This document shows positions 26,151 to 32,831 of a stretch of 39,261 nucleotides of DNA, one piece after another (position 1 is the first letter of the stretch; the number at the start of each line of letters is the position of its first letter). The DNA is from Kiloniellaceae bacterium (lineage in GTDB: Bacteria > Pseudomonadota > Alphaproteobacteria > Kiloniellales > Kiloniellaceae). Below the pieces are notes generated by a model. It saw only the letters and a program-made list of their open reading frames with translations, made no database searches and was not told the origin of the DNA. The stretch lies in assembly GCA_009377535.1 (NCBI GenBank), contig WHTV01000030.1:1-39261 (forward strand). Direction: 5' to 3'. A program made the translations under genes and the position numbers.

Positions 26151-27320
26151 ATGACCGTCGAGCTCGTCGTCTCCGCACTGCCCGGCGAGCTGCGCGCCGC
26201 CGTGCTCCGCGACGACGTCCTGCAGGATCTGGTGATCCTGCGCGACGATGCGGCCCCGCAGGCGGGCGACCTGTTTTTCGGGCGCGTGCAGCGCTTCGAC
26301 AAGGGCCTCGACGGCGCCTTTGTCGATCTCGGCCTGGAACGTCCCGGCCTGCTGGCGAGCCGCGACGCGCCCGACGGCCTGCCGCCGGAGGGCGGCACGC
26401 TGGCGGTGAAGGTGGTCCGCGCGCCCGCGGCCGACAAGGGGGCCCGGGTCAGCGCCAAGACCCTCGACCTCGACCCGGCAGTGCTCAAGGGCCTCACGGC
26501 GCCAACTCGATTGCCGGCGGGGGCGGCACCGCTGAAGGCACTTTTCGCGGCAAGCCGGCCGCAGCAGGTGGTGGCCGACGACGCGGCCTTGCTGCGGGCG
26601 CTGAAATCCGACGGCGGCGACTGCAACTTCCTCCTGCACAGCGGCGCCCTGGCGCTCTTCGAGGCGCGCGGCCTGGAGGAGACCGTCGAGCAGTTGCTCG
26701 GGCCGCGGGCCGAGCTGCCCGGCGGCGGATTCCTGCTCATCGAACCCGGCCAGACCCTGACCGCCATCGACGTGAACGCCGGGCGCCACGACGGGCGCGG
26801 CGGGCAGGCGGCCCAGGCGCGCGAGGTAAACCTCGCAGCAGTGCCGGTCATCGCCCGCCAGCTCCGCCTGCGCGCCCTCTCCGGCCTCATCGTGGTCGAC
26901 TTCCTCGCCATGAAGGGTCCGGAGGACCGCAAGGCGATCGCCGCGGCGCTGCGCAAGGCCGTGGCCGACGACCCCGAGCCCTGCCAGGTCTTCGGCATCT
27001 CGCCCTCGGGCCTGCTGGAGATGACCCGGCGGCGCGGCCGCGTGCCGCTGCACGAGCTGCTCTGCCGGCCGTGCGGCCTGGCCGGCAGCGGCCGGGAGAA
27101 AACGCCGGAAACCTTGGCCTACGAGGCGCTGCGCCACACCGCCGCCGAGGCCCTTGGCAAGGTGGTGACGACGATCACCCTGCGCGTTGCGCCGGCCACG
27201 GCGGTGGCGCTGGAGGGCCCGCAGGCCGCGGCGCGTTCGGCCGTGGAGCGGCGCCTCGGGCGCGCCATCGAGATCGCTGGCGACCCCTTGGTCGCCGGCC
27301 ACGAGCTCGTGCTAGGCTGA
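26151..27320 (+). CDS. RNase E/G family ribonuclease, compact form
   Basis: 389 residues, roughly 100 shorter than E. coli RNase G. The start carries a reduced S1-like part (GDLFFGRVQRFDKGLDGAFVDLGLERPGLL). The two catalytic aspartates are D207 in LTAIDVNAGRHD and D250 in LIVVDFLAMK. FGISPSGLLEMTRRR and a zinc-link cysteine pair, C305 and C308 in LLCRPCG, follow. It should be an endoribonuclease of rRNA/mRNA processing. The short S1 part means substrate choice may differ from full RNase E. It lies 6 bases after maf and 4 before yacG, so the three are probably cotranslated. Confidence 0.9.
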   Translation: MTVELVVSALPGELRAAVLRDDVLQDLVILRDDAAPQAGDLFFGRVQRFDKGLDGAFVDLGLERPGLLASRDAPDGLPPEGGTLAVKVVRAPAADKGARVSAKTLDLDPAVLKGLTAPTRLPAGAAPLKALFAASRPQQVVADDAALLRALKSDGGDCNFLLHSGALALFEARGLEETVEQLLGPRAELPGGGFLLIEPGQTLTAIDVNAGRHDGRGGQAAQAREVNLAAVPVIARQLRLRALSGLIVVDFLAMKGPEDRKAIAAALRKAVADDPEPCQVFGISPSGLLEMTRRRGRVPLHELLCRPCGLAGSGREKTPETLAYEALRHTAAEALGKVVTTITLRVAPATAVALEGPQAAARSAVERRLGRAIEIAGDPLVAGHELVLG

Positions 27321-27324
27321 GGCC

Positions 27325-27561
27325 ATGGCAGACGATCCGGATGACCTCGACAAGCGCGTGGTGCCGCTGCCGCGCAAGGACGGTGGGCGGCGCAAGTGCC
27401 CGGTCTGCAAGGCGCCGACAGTGCACCGCTTCCGCCCCTTCTGCTCGCAGCGCTGCGCCGACATCGATCTCGGGTGCTGGGTCAGGGGCAGCTACCGCAT
27501 TCCCACCGAGCAGGCGCCGGAAGGCGAGGCGCAGCTGGACCGGCCGGAAGAGGACGACTGA
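27325..27561 (+). CDS. yacG: DNA gyrase inhibitor YacG
   Basis: 78 residues, a small zinc protein that binds and inhibits GyrB in E. coli. The four zinc cysteines are C25, C28, C40 and C44 in RRKCPVCKAP and FRPFCSQRCADIDLG, followed by CWVRGSYRIP. The acidic tail (PEEDD) and the place after an RNase E/G gene are normal for the family. The ATG lies 4 bases after the previous stop. Confidence 0.93.
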   Translation: MADDPDDLDKRVVPLPRKDGGRRKCPVCKAPTVHRFRPFCSQRCADIDLGCWVRGSYRIPTEQAPEGEAQLDRPEEDD

Positions 27562-27564
27562 ACC

Positions 27565-28527
27565 ATGCAGCGCCGCGCGGTCGTCGCGTTCGCTGCCGTC
27601 CTGCTGACGGCCGCCTTGGCCGCGTCGCCGAGCGCCCGCGCGTTTGATGCCAGGGTGCTGGACTCGGTGGTTTCGGTGCTGCCGCAGTGGCCCGGCCAGG
27701 CGCAGGGCGGCCAGCCGGACCTGCCGCCCGGCGTGGCGCCGGAGGGCACGGCGGTGGCCGTTGCGCCCGGCGGCTATCTGGCGACGGCGCTCCACGTGGT
27801 CGATCAGGCGCTCTCCGTCACCGTGCGCCTGCCCGACGGCCGCCATGTCCCGGCCGAGGTGGTCGGCAGGGACGCGGCCAGCGATCTGGCGCTGCTCAAG
27901 GTGGCGACCAACCTGCCGCCGCTGCCTTACGCGCCGGAGCCGGTGCTGGGCGCGCCCGTCTGCGCCGTCGGCAACCAGTTCGGCCTCGACCTTTCGGTCA
28001 CCTGCGGCGTGGTCTCGGCACTGCACCGCGCCGGCACCGGCTTTAATCCGGTAGAGGATTTCGTGCAGACCGACGCGGTGGTGAATCCCGGCGCCTCCGG
28101 CGGGGCCCTGGTGGACGCCGAAGGCCGCCTGGTCGGCCTGCTCTCGGCGATCTTTTCCATGGAGAGCGACGCCAACATCGGCGTGAACTTCGCCGCCTCG
28201 GCCGCCTTGCTGGCCCGCGTGGTGGAGGATCTCCAGGCCCACGGCGAGGTGCGCCGCGGCAAGGCCGGCCTCGGCCTCGACGACCTTGCGCTCGGGGAGC
28301 GGGCCGAGCGGGTCGGCGTACGGGTGCGCGGCGTGCTGTCCGGCGGCGCGGCGGAGACCGCCGGCATCCGGGCCGGCGACCTGCTGACCGCCATCGAGGA
28401 GCGACGGATCGTGAAGGTCGCAGAGGCCATCGCCGCGATCCAGCTGAAAAAGCCCGGCGAGGGCGTGCGCTTGACCCTGCTGCGTGGTGGCGAAACCCTG
28501 ACCCTGACACTCGTTCTCGCGCCCTAG
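27565..28527 (+). CDS. HtrA/DegP-type periplasmic serine protease with PDZ domain
   Basis: 320 residues with a Sec signal peptide (to about residue 26, ARA). The trypsin-like domain has the triad H77 (LATALHVVD), D107 (AASDLALLKV) and S178 (VVNPGASGGALVD). The usual GNSGGP is GASGGA and the usual TNxHV is TALHV, so this is a divergent branch, but the triad is intact. One PDZ domain at about residues 240-315 has VRVRGVLSGGAAETAGIRAGDLLTAIEERRI. It is smaller than DegP, resembling single-PDZ forms. Probably a periplasmic quality-control protease. Start ATG 27565 is 3 bases after yacG. Confidence 0.9.
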   Translation: MQRRAVVAFAAVLLTAALAASPSARAFDARVLDSVVSVLPQWPGQAQGGQPDLPPGVAPEGTAVAVAPGGYLATALHVVDQALSVTVRLPDGRHVPAEVVGRDAASDLALLKVATNLPPLPYAPEPVLGAPVCAVGNQFGLDLSVTCGVVSALHRAGTGFNPVEDFVQTDAVVNPGASGGALVDAEGRLVGLLSAIFSMESDANIGVNFAASAALLARVVEDLQAHGEVRRGKAGLGLDDLALGERAERVGVRVRGVLSGGAAETAGIRAGDLLTAIEERRIVKVAEAIAAIQLKKPGEGVRLTLLRGGETLTLTLVLAP

Positions 28528-28569
28528 CCGCAGGCCGGAAATGCGGGGCTGATTTCCGCCCGGCAGGGC

Positions 28570-28598
28570 TGGACAGAGCCGGCCTCAGGGCCTATAAG
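28570..28598 (+). promoter_or_regulatory. Predicted promoter of tRNA-Phe
   Basis: TGGACA (28570-28575), 17 bases, TATAAG (28593-28598): good sigma-70-like spacing, 77 bases before the mature tRNA 5' end. It lies in the 148-base gap after the protease gene. Confidence 0.55.
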
Positions 28599-28675
28599 CC
28601 TGCGTCGCTGCTAGCGCAGCGCATTCGGGGCCCGGCGGCAATTCGGCCGCCCAATACCAACCGGCCCGCAAGTGT

Positions 28676-28751
28676 GCCCAGGTAGCTCAGTTGGTAGAGC
28701 ACATGACTGAAAATTATGGTGTCGGTGGTTCGAATCCGCCCCTGGGCACCA
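28676..28751 (+). tRNA. tRNA-Phe (GAA)
   Basis: 76 bases including encoded CCA. Acceptor GCCCAGG pairs with CCTGGGC, discriminator A. The anticodon arm is CATGA-CTGAAAA-TTATG with anticodon GAA; one G-T wobble pair is in the stem. The T arm is CGGTGGTTCGAATCCGCC. tRNA-Phe is a common integration site, and integrase-like sequence follows about 120 bases downstream. Confidence 0.96.
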
Positions 28752-28869
28752 TTCCCTCTTCTCTCCACATACCTTTCTGCCGAACCTCCTGCACTGACCC
28801 CGCCTTAAGCCTCTGACTTTCCCCGTCTTTTAGCGACGTCGGCGCTCCGGGGGGCAGGTGGGGAGAGAC

Positions 28870-28974
28870 CGTCGCACCTGGGTGAAGCTGCAGAAGCTCT
28901 CCGATGGCGGCGGGCTCCAGCTTTGGGTGCAACCGACCGGCGGCTGACTGTGGCGGCTCGCCTACCGGTTTGGC
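28870..28974 (+). pseudogene. Fragment of a tyrosine integrase (N-terminal DUF4102-type domain) with an in-frame stop
   Basis: The + frame reads KLQKLSDGGGLQLWVQPTGG, TGA (28945-28947), then LWRLAYRFG. This closely matches the N-terminal arm-binding domain of P4-type phage/island integrases (the usual pattern is KLSDGGGLYL.V.P.G.KLWRLKYRF). Only about 30 codons remain, there is a stop in the middle, and there is no catalytic domain. The match ends at about 28974, exactly where cytochrome c homology begins on the other strand. It sits about 120 bases past tRNA-Phe, the place expected for an island integrase. Nothing else in 28752-28961 looks like a gene. Confidence 0.65.
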
Positions 28975-29282
28975 GTGCCGGGAACCGCCTCGCGCGGATT
29001 GGCGAGGAAGGCCTCCAGTGTCTCGGCGTTCCAAACTAGGCCGGAGTCCCGAAGGGCGGACGAGTAGCGCGCGCCCTCAACGATTCCCGCCGTGCGTCCG
29101 GCGAGGCCTGCCAGTGCGGGGCCGATGCGGCTCTGGCCGGGCTCCAGGCTGTGACAAGCAGCACAGCGTGCCCTGAACAGCGTTTCGCCTTCGGCCACGA
29201 GATTCTGACCGAGGACAGCCGTCGAAGGGCCGTCGGGGCCGGCCAGGACAGTAGCAAGGACAAGGCAGCGACGGAGAGTCAT
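28962..29282 (-). pseudogene. Class I cytochrome c, 3'-truncated
   Basis: 106 residues with a signal peptide (about 26 residues) and one heme site, CAACH, in ETLFRARCAACHSLEPGQSRIGPALAGLAGRTAG. The rest follows the cytochrome c2/c552 pattern (RYSSALRDSGLVWNAETLEAFLANP.E.VPGT), then stops after three residues (PNR). The usual continuation, with the methionine axial ligand and C-terminal helix, is missing. The loss coincides with the join to the integrase fragment, so the 3' end has been deleted. The start ATG overlaps the previous TGA by one base (TGATG). It may not give a normal low-spin cytochrome. Confidence 0.7.
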
Positions 29283-29521
29283 CAAGAAGCGATCCTTTGA
29301 CGCTGGGAGAGGCAGTGGTCGGGCAACGCCCGGCTCATCGCCGTCTGGGTGTCCTGGGGGGCGAGGCTGTCGGCCGACTGCGTGGGCTGGCGATCACCAG
29401 CGAGTTGCAAGACGGCGCTCACCGAGAGCGCGAGCGCGAAGAGACCAGTCACGGCGAGGTCGATGGCTCGGCGGTCGGTCGTGAGCACATGGTCCTGCCA
29501 ACGGTAGCTGTCGAGCTGCAT
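29282..29521 (-). CDS. Small single-span membrane protein upstream of cytochrome c
   Basis: 79 residues from the ATG at 29519-29521, with GGAGGA 5 bases upstream. One hydrophobic helix (IDLAVTGLFALALSVSAVLQLAG) is followed by a Gln/Asp/Ser-rich tail. The frame is open to 29734, where another ATG also has a reasonable AAGGA site, but that extension is arginine/histidine/cysteine-rich and looks non-coding. Its TGA overlaps the cytochrome c start by one base, so the two are translationally coupled. It may be a membrane partner or anchor for the cytochrome. No family recognised. Confidence 0.55.
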   Translation of the reverse strand: MQLDSYRWQDHVLTTDRRAIDLAVTGLFALALSVSAVLQLAGDRQPTQSADSLAPQDTQTAMSRALPDHCLSQRQRIAS

Positions 29522-29937
29522 GGCTTCCTCCGGTTCCGTCCGAATGGGGGGCTGGGCGGGAGCGGGCGCGAGGACTTTCTTCCTCCGCAAGGTGGACGCT
29601 ACCGGACGCCGACCCAGGGCGCGCAGCAGGACGCTGGTGTGGAGGTGGCGCAGGAGTACTGCCCGCCAGGGACCTGCGCAGTGCCCCGAACCCACACCAC
29701 AGCGTAGGCGCCAGCCACGAGCGTCAGCGATCATCGATCGGTCCTTTCGCTTGCTACCAAAAGACGACGGGCGAAAGCCTGGCAGGCAGCTGTGGCAGAA
29801 GTTTGCCGGAAGGGAGCCTCAACCGCCGCGGAATGTCGCAGCGCGGCACTCTGACACAGGTTGATACAAAATTCCGGCGCGGCTTCAGATCACTTATGTT
29901 ATCGATAGAAGAGATCGATACGGCGCGAAGATAGCTA
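29522..29937. other. Divergent control region between the cytochrome c pair and the two-component system
   Basis: 416 bp. It contains the TATCGAT inverted repeat (29900-29920) just before the response-regulator start. A longer-spaced repeat, CTTTCGC / GCGAAAG with 20 bases between, lies near 29749-29782. No convincing gene is seen. The part from 29522 to about 29734 keeps the minus-strand frame open and could be coding only if the upstream start is used. Confidence 0.45.
29900..29920. promoter_or_regulatory. TATCGAT inverted repeat before the response regulator gene
   Basis: TATCGAT, 7 bases, ATCGATA: perfect 7-bp arms, 17 bases before the ATG. It is a candidate operator, for example for autoregulation. 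OmpR-type regulators more often use direct repeats, so another factor is also possible. Confidence 0.45.
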
Positions 29938-30657
29938 ATGGAACCGACGCCGCACATCGCCATCGTCGACGATCACAAGGACATTCGCGAGCTGGTCGCC
30001 CGCTACCTCGGCGAGCACGGCTACCGGGTGAGCGTTGCCGACAGCGCTGCCGCGCTGCGGCGGCTGCTGCAGCGCGGCGCGCCCGACCTCGTCGTTCTCG
30101 ACATCATGATGCCCGGCGAAGATGGCCTCTCGCTCTGCCGCGACCTGCGCACCACGGGCAACCTGCCCATCATCCTGCTGACCGCGGTGGCCGAGGACAC
30201 CGATCGCATCGTCGGGCTGGAGATGGGCGCCGATGACTATGTGACGAAGCCGTTCAATCCGCGCGAGCTGCTCGCCCGCGTGAAGGCGGTGCTGCGCCGC
30301 GCCCAGAGCCTGCCGCCGCGGCAGGCGCTGCCGCGTAGCAAGGCGATCTGCTTCGACCGCTGGACCCTCGAGGTCGGCCGCCGCGAGCTGGTCAGCGCCG
30401 ATGGCGTCGCGGTGCCCCTCAGCACGGCGGAGTTCCGCCTGCTCTCGGCTCTGCTCGACCATCCCGGCCTGGTGCTGACGCGCGACCAGCTGCTCGACCT
30501 GACCGTTGGGCGTGCGGCCGACGTCTACGACCGCAGCATCGACAACCAGGTCAGCCGGCTGCGCCGCAAGATCGAGATCGATCCGAAGAACCCCCTCCTC
30601 ATCAAGACTCATTGGGGCGGCGGCTACAGCTTCGCGGCCGAGGTGAGGCCGGCATGA
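29938..30657 (+). CDS. OmpR-family response regulator
   Basis: 239 residues. Receiver domain residues 6-118, with acidic pocket D11/D12, phospho-acceptor D55 in LVVLDIMMPGEDG, the LLTA switch threonine and the lysine in YVTKPFNPREL. The winged-helix output domain spans about 135-235, with LSTAEFRLLSALLDHPGLVLTRDQLLDLTVGR and SIDNQVSRLRRKIEIDPKNPLLIKTHWGGGYSF. It is likely a DNA-binding regulator phosphorylated by the next gene product, whose start overlaps its stop (ATGA). Targets may be the downstream molybdenum/Sox operon or the divergent cytochrome c pair. Confidence 0.93.
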   Translation: MEPTPHIAIVDDHKDIRELVARYLGEHGYRVSVADSAAALRRLLQRGAPDLVVLDIMMPGEDGLSLCRDLRTTGNLPIILLTAVAEDTDRIVGLEMGADDYVTKPFNPRELLARVKAVLRRAQSLPPRQALPRSKAICFDRWTLEVGRRELVSADGVAVPLSTAEFRLLSALLDHPGLVLTRDQLLDLTVGRAADVYDRSIDNQVSRLRRKIEIDPKNPLLIKTHWGGGYSFAAEVRPA

Positions 30658-32135
30658 GGTGCCTCTGGACGCACTGCCTGTGGACCAGGAGCCTTACCGG
30701 GCAGCTGATCGGGTTCATGCTGCTCGCCCTGGTGCTGTCGCAGGGCATCAGCTTCATCATCTACTGGGACGAGCGCGGCCATGCGCTGCGCGAGGCGTTG
30801 AAGGAGGAGTTCCTCGTCAGGAGCGCCTCGGTCGCGCGCCTGCTGGAGACGACACCGCGCGTCTACCACGCCGACATCCTGCACGCGGCCGGCACCAACT
30901 ACACCCGCTTCTGGGTGACCAGCGAAAACTCGGAAGATATCGTCGTCTGGCAGCAGGAAGCCTGGCGCCAGCTGAAGCAGCCGCTGCCCACGCATGCAGT
31001 TCACGAACCGGTGCACGCGGCGCCCGATACTGCCGGGCGCGGCGCCGATGGCGGGGCGCACGCGGGTGGCGCACTCGTCGGCCGTCCAGCGGTCGCCGCC
31101 GAGGCGACTTCCTGGAGCCCGCTCTCGGCCGCCGCCTGGGCGTTGCAGCGTCCGGCCCGCTACGTGCGGCTCGACAAGGCCTATGGCTCGGGCCTCACGG
31201 TGCAACTCGCCAACGGGCAGTGGCTGAATGCTGCCTTCGCCAAACCGACGGCGGGGCCGATCTGGCTGTCGCAATCGACCGTGTCGCTGGCGATCACCGC
31301 CCTGCTGCTGTCGCTCATCGCCGTCCTCGTGGCCCGCCGCATCGCGCGGCCGCTGCGGCGGCTCGCCTATGCGGCCGAGGCCTTCGGCCGCGGCGAGGAG
31401 ACGGCTCACCTGCCCGAGGAGGGCCCGAGCGACATCCGCCGCACGGCAGAGGCCTTCAACCGCATGCAGGAGCGCCTCCGGCGCTTCGTCGCCGACCGCA
31501 CCAGGATGCTGGCGGCAATCGGTCACGACCTGCGCACGCCGATCACTTCGCTGCGCCTGCGCGCCGAGTTCGTCTCCGACAAGGAGATGCGGGAGAAGAT
31601 CCTCACCACGCTCGACGAGATGCAGATGATCACCGAGGCGACGCTTGCGTTTGCCCGCGAGGACGCGGCCGGCGAGGCGACGCGCCTGGTCGATCTGGCC
31701 GCCTTGAGCGAGAGCCTCTGCAACGACCTCGCGGACCTGGGCTGGGATGTGAGCTTCGTCGAGTGTGACAGGGCGCCCTATCGCTGCCGGCCGGCCGCGC
31801 TGCGGCGCGCGCTGCGCAACCTCATCGAAAACGCCGTGCGCTACGGCACGGCAGCCCGCGTCACCCTGCTGCGCTGCGCCGACTGGCTGGAGATCGTCGT
31901 TGACGACAGCGGGCAGGGCATTCCCGACGCCCAGCTCGAGCAGGTCTTCGCGCCCTTTGCACGCCTGGAAAGCTCGCGCAGCCGGGCGACCGGCGGCGTC
32001 GGGCTGGGGCTGTCGATCGCCCGCACCATGGCGCGCAGCCATGGCGGGGACATCCTGCTCAGCAACCGGCCGGGCGGCGGGCTCAGGGCGGCCATCCGCC
32101 TGCCGCAGGACCGCACGGCTTCACAACAGAAGTAG
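30654..32135 (+). CDS. EnvZ-like sensor histidine kinase
   Basis: 493 residues. Membrane helix 1 at residues 15-38, periplasmic sensor domain to about 205, helix 2 at 206-227, HAMP at about 228-282, then HisKA with phospho-acceptor H291 in AAIGHDLRTPITSLRLR. The ATPase domain has NLIENAVRYG, DDSGQGIP, GGVGLGLSIARTMA and GGGLRAAIRLP. The sensor region has an Ala/Gly/His-rich stretch (about residues 114-150) not typical of EnvZ, which may be an insertion or a metal-binding part. It overlaps the regulator gene by 4 bases. The signal sensed is unknown; reduced sulfur compounds would suit the context. Confidence 0.92.
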   Translation: MRCLWTHCLWTRSLTGQLIGFMLLALVLSQGISFIIYWDERGHALREALKEEFLVRSASVARLLETTPRVYHADILHAAGTNYTRFWVTSENSEDIVVWQQEAWRQLKQPLPTHAVHEPVHAAPDTAGRGADGGAHAGGALVGRPAVAAEATSWSPLSAAAWALQRPARYVRLDKAYGSGLTVQLANGQWLNAAFAKPTAGPIWLSQSTVSLAITALLLSLIAVLVARRIARPLRRLAYAAEAFGRGEETAHLPEEGPSDIRRTAEAFNRMQERLRRFVADRTRMLAAIGHDLRTPITSLRLRAEFVSDKEMREKILTTLDEMQMITEATLAFAREDAAGEATRLVDLAALSESLCNDLADLGWDVSFVECDRAPYRCRPAALRRALRNLIENAVRYGTAARVTLLRCADWLEIVVDDSGQGIPDAQLEQVFAPFARLESSRSRATGGVGLGLSIARTMARSHGGDILLSNRPGGGLRAAIRLPQDRTASQQK

Positions 32136-32352
32136 CGTCGGCCGGACGCTGCGCGACCCTGCCGCAGCGCAAGCACCAGGAAATTGTATCGAACTGTGTC
32201 ACCGAGCCGTTTGGTGAGACTTCACGACAATTGCCGGGCGGCCGGACAAACTTCGACGACAGAAGGCACCTAGGCTGCACCTCTCCAAGTCGGTCGCTGC
32301 CGCCTTCCTGCGGCGGACATCCGGAGAGAAAACAGAACGAAAGGGAACAGCC
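32136..32352. other. Gap before the molybdenum/Sox operon, with hairpins
   Basis: 217 bp, no gene. CGCTGCG / CGCAGCG with a 9-base loop lies 14-36 bases after the kinase stop, but with no U tract. TCACC / GGTGA with 9 bases between is near 32199-32217 and might be a regulator site. The operon promoter should lie here, but no clear -35/-10 pair is seen, which fits a need for an activator such as the adjacent response regulator. Confidence 0.4.
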
Positions 32353-32820
32353 ATGGCTCGCCTGACCATCAACGGAGCGCCGCGCGATGTCGAGGTGGAT
32401 CCGGATACGCCGCTTCTCTGGGTCCTGCGGGAGCAGCTCGGCATGACCGGTACCAAGTACGGCTGCGGCATCGCCCAGTGCGGCTCCTGCACCGTGCACC
32501 TCGACGGCGTCGCCACGCGCTCCTGCGTGCTGCCGGTCAGCGCGATTGGCCCGGAACAGCAGATCGTCACCATCGAGGGCCTGTCGCCCGACGGCTCGCA
32601 TCCGGTCCAGCAGGCCTGGCTGGCGCTGGACGTCCCCCAGTGCGGCTACTGCCAGTCCGGCATGATCATGGCCGCCGTCGGACTGCTGCAGCAGAACGGC
32701 AACCCGACCGACGAAGACATCAATGCCGAGATGACCAACATCTGCCGCTGCGGCACCTACAACCGCGTGCGCGCCGCCATCAAGCTGGCCGCCGGCAACA
32801 GCAAGACTCAGGCAGGGTGA
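32353..32820 (+). CDS. Molybdenum hydroxylase 2Fe-2S subunit (IorA-like)
   Basis: 155 residues. Plant-type ferredoxin domain with C38, C43, C46 and C58 ([16 protein letters not shown] ... RSC). The second, four-helix cluster domain has C97, C100, C131 and C133 ([12 protein letters not shown] ... NICRCGTY). These are the two 2Fe-2S clusters of xanthine-oxidase-family small subunits. It passes electrons from the molybdenum subunit encoded 11 bases downstream. Annotation as isoquinoline 1-oxidoreductase alpha subunit is usual for this layout, but substrates range from aldehydes to N-heterocycles. First gene of the operon that continues into fcc and sox genes. No signal peptide, so it would be carried out with the Tat-exported partner if that is exported. 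Confidence 0.93.
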   Translation: MARLTINGAPRDVEVDPDTPLLWVLREQLGMTGTKYGCGIAQCGSCTVHLDGVATRSCVLPVSAIGPEQQIVTIEGLSPDGSHPVQQAWLALDVPQCGYCQSGMIMAAVGLLQQNGNPTDEDINAEMTNICRCGTYNRVRAAIKLAAGNSKTQAG

Positions 32821-32831
32821 GGGAGAGAGCC

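Noticed and set aside
25488..27302. 604-codon open frame on the minus strand opposite maf and RNase E/G
   Set aside because: It has biased Gln/Arg/His/Gly composition typical of the antisense of high-GC genes and no recognisable domain; the plus strand has two clear conserved genes.
28714..29034. 106-codon minus-strand frame across tRNA-Phe
   Set aside because: It starts in the truncated cytochrome c region and runs through the tRNA gene; not credible as a protein.
30624..32042. 472-codon minus-strand frame opposite the sensor kinase
   Set aside because: Antisense of a gene with all kinase motifs; no domain of its own.
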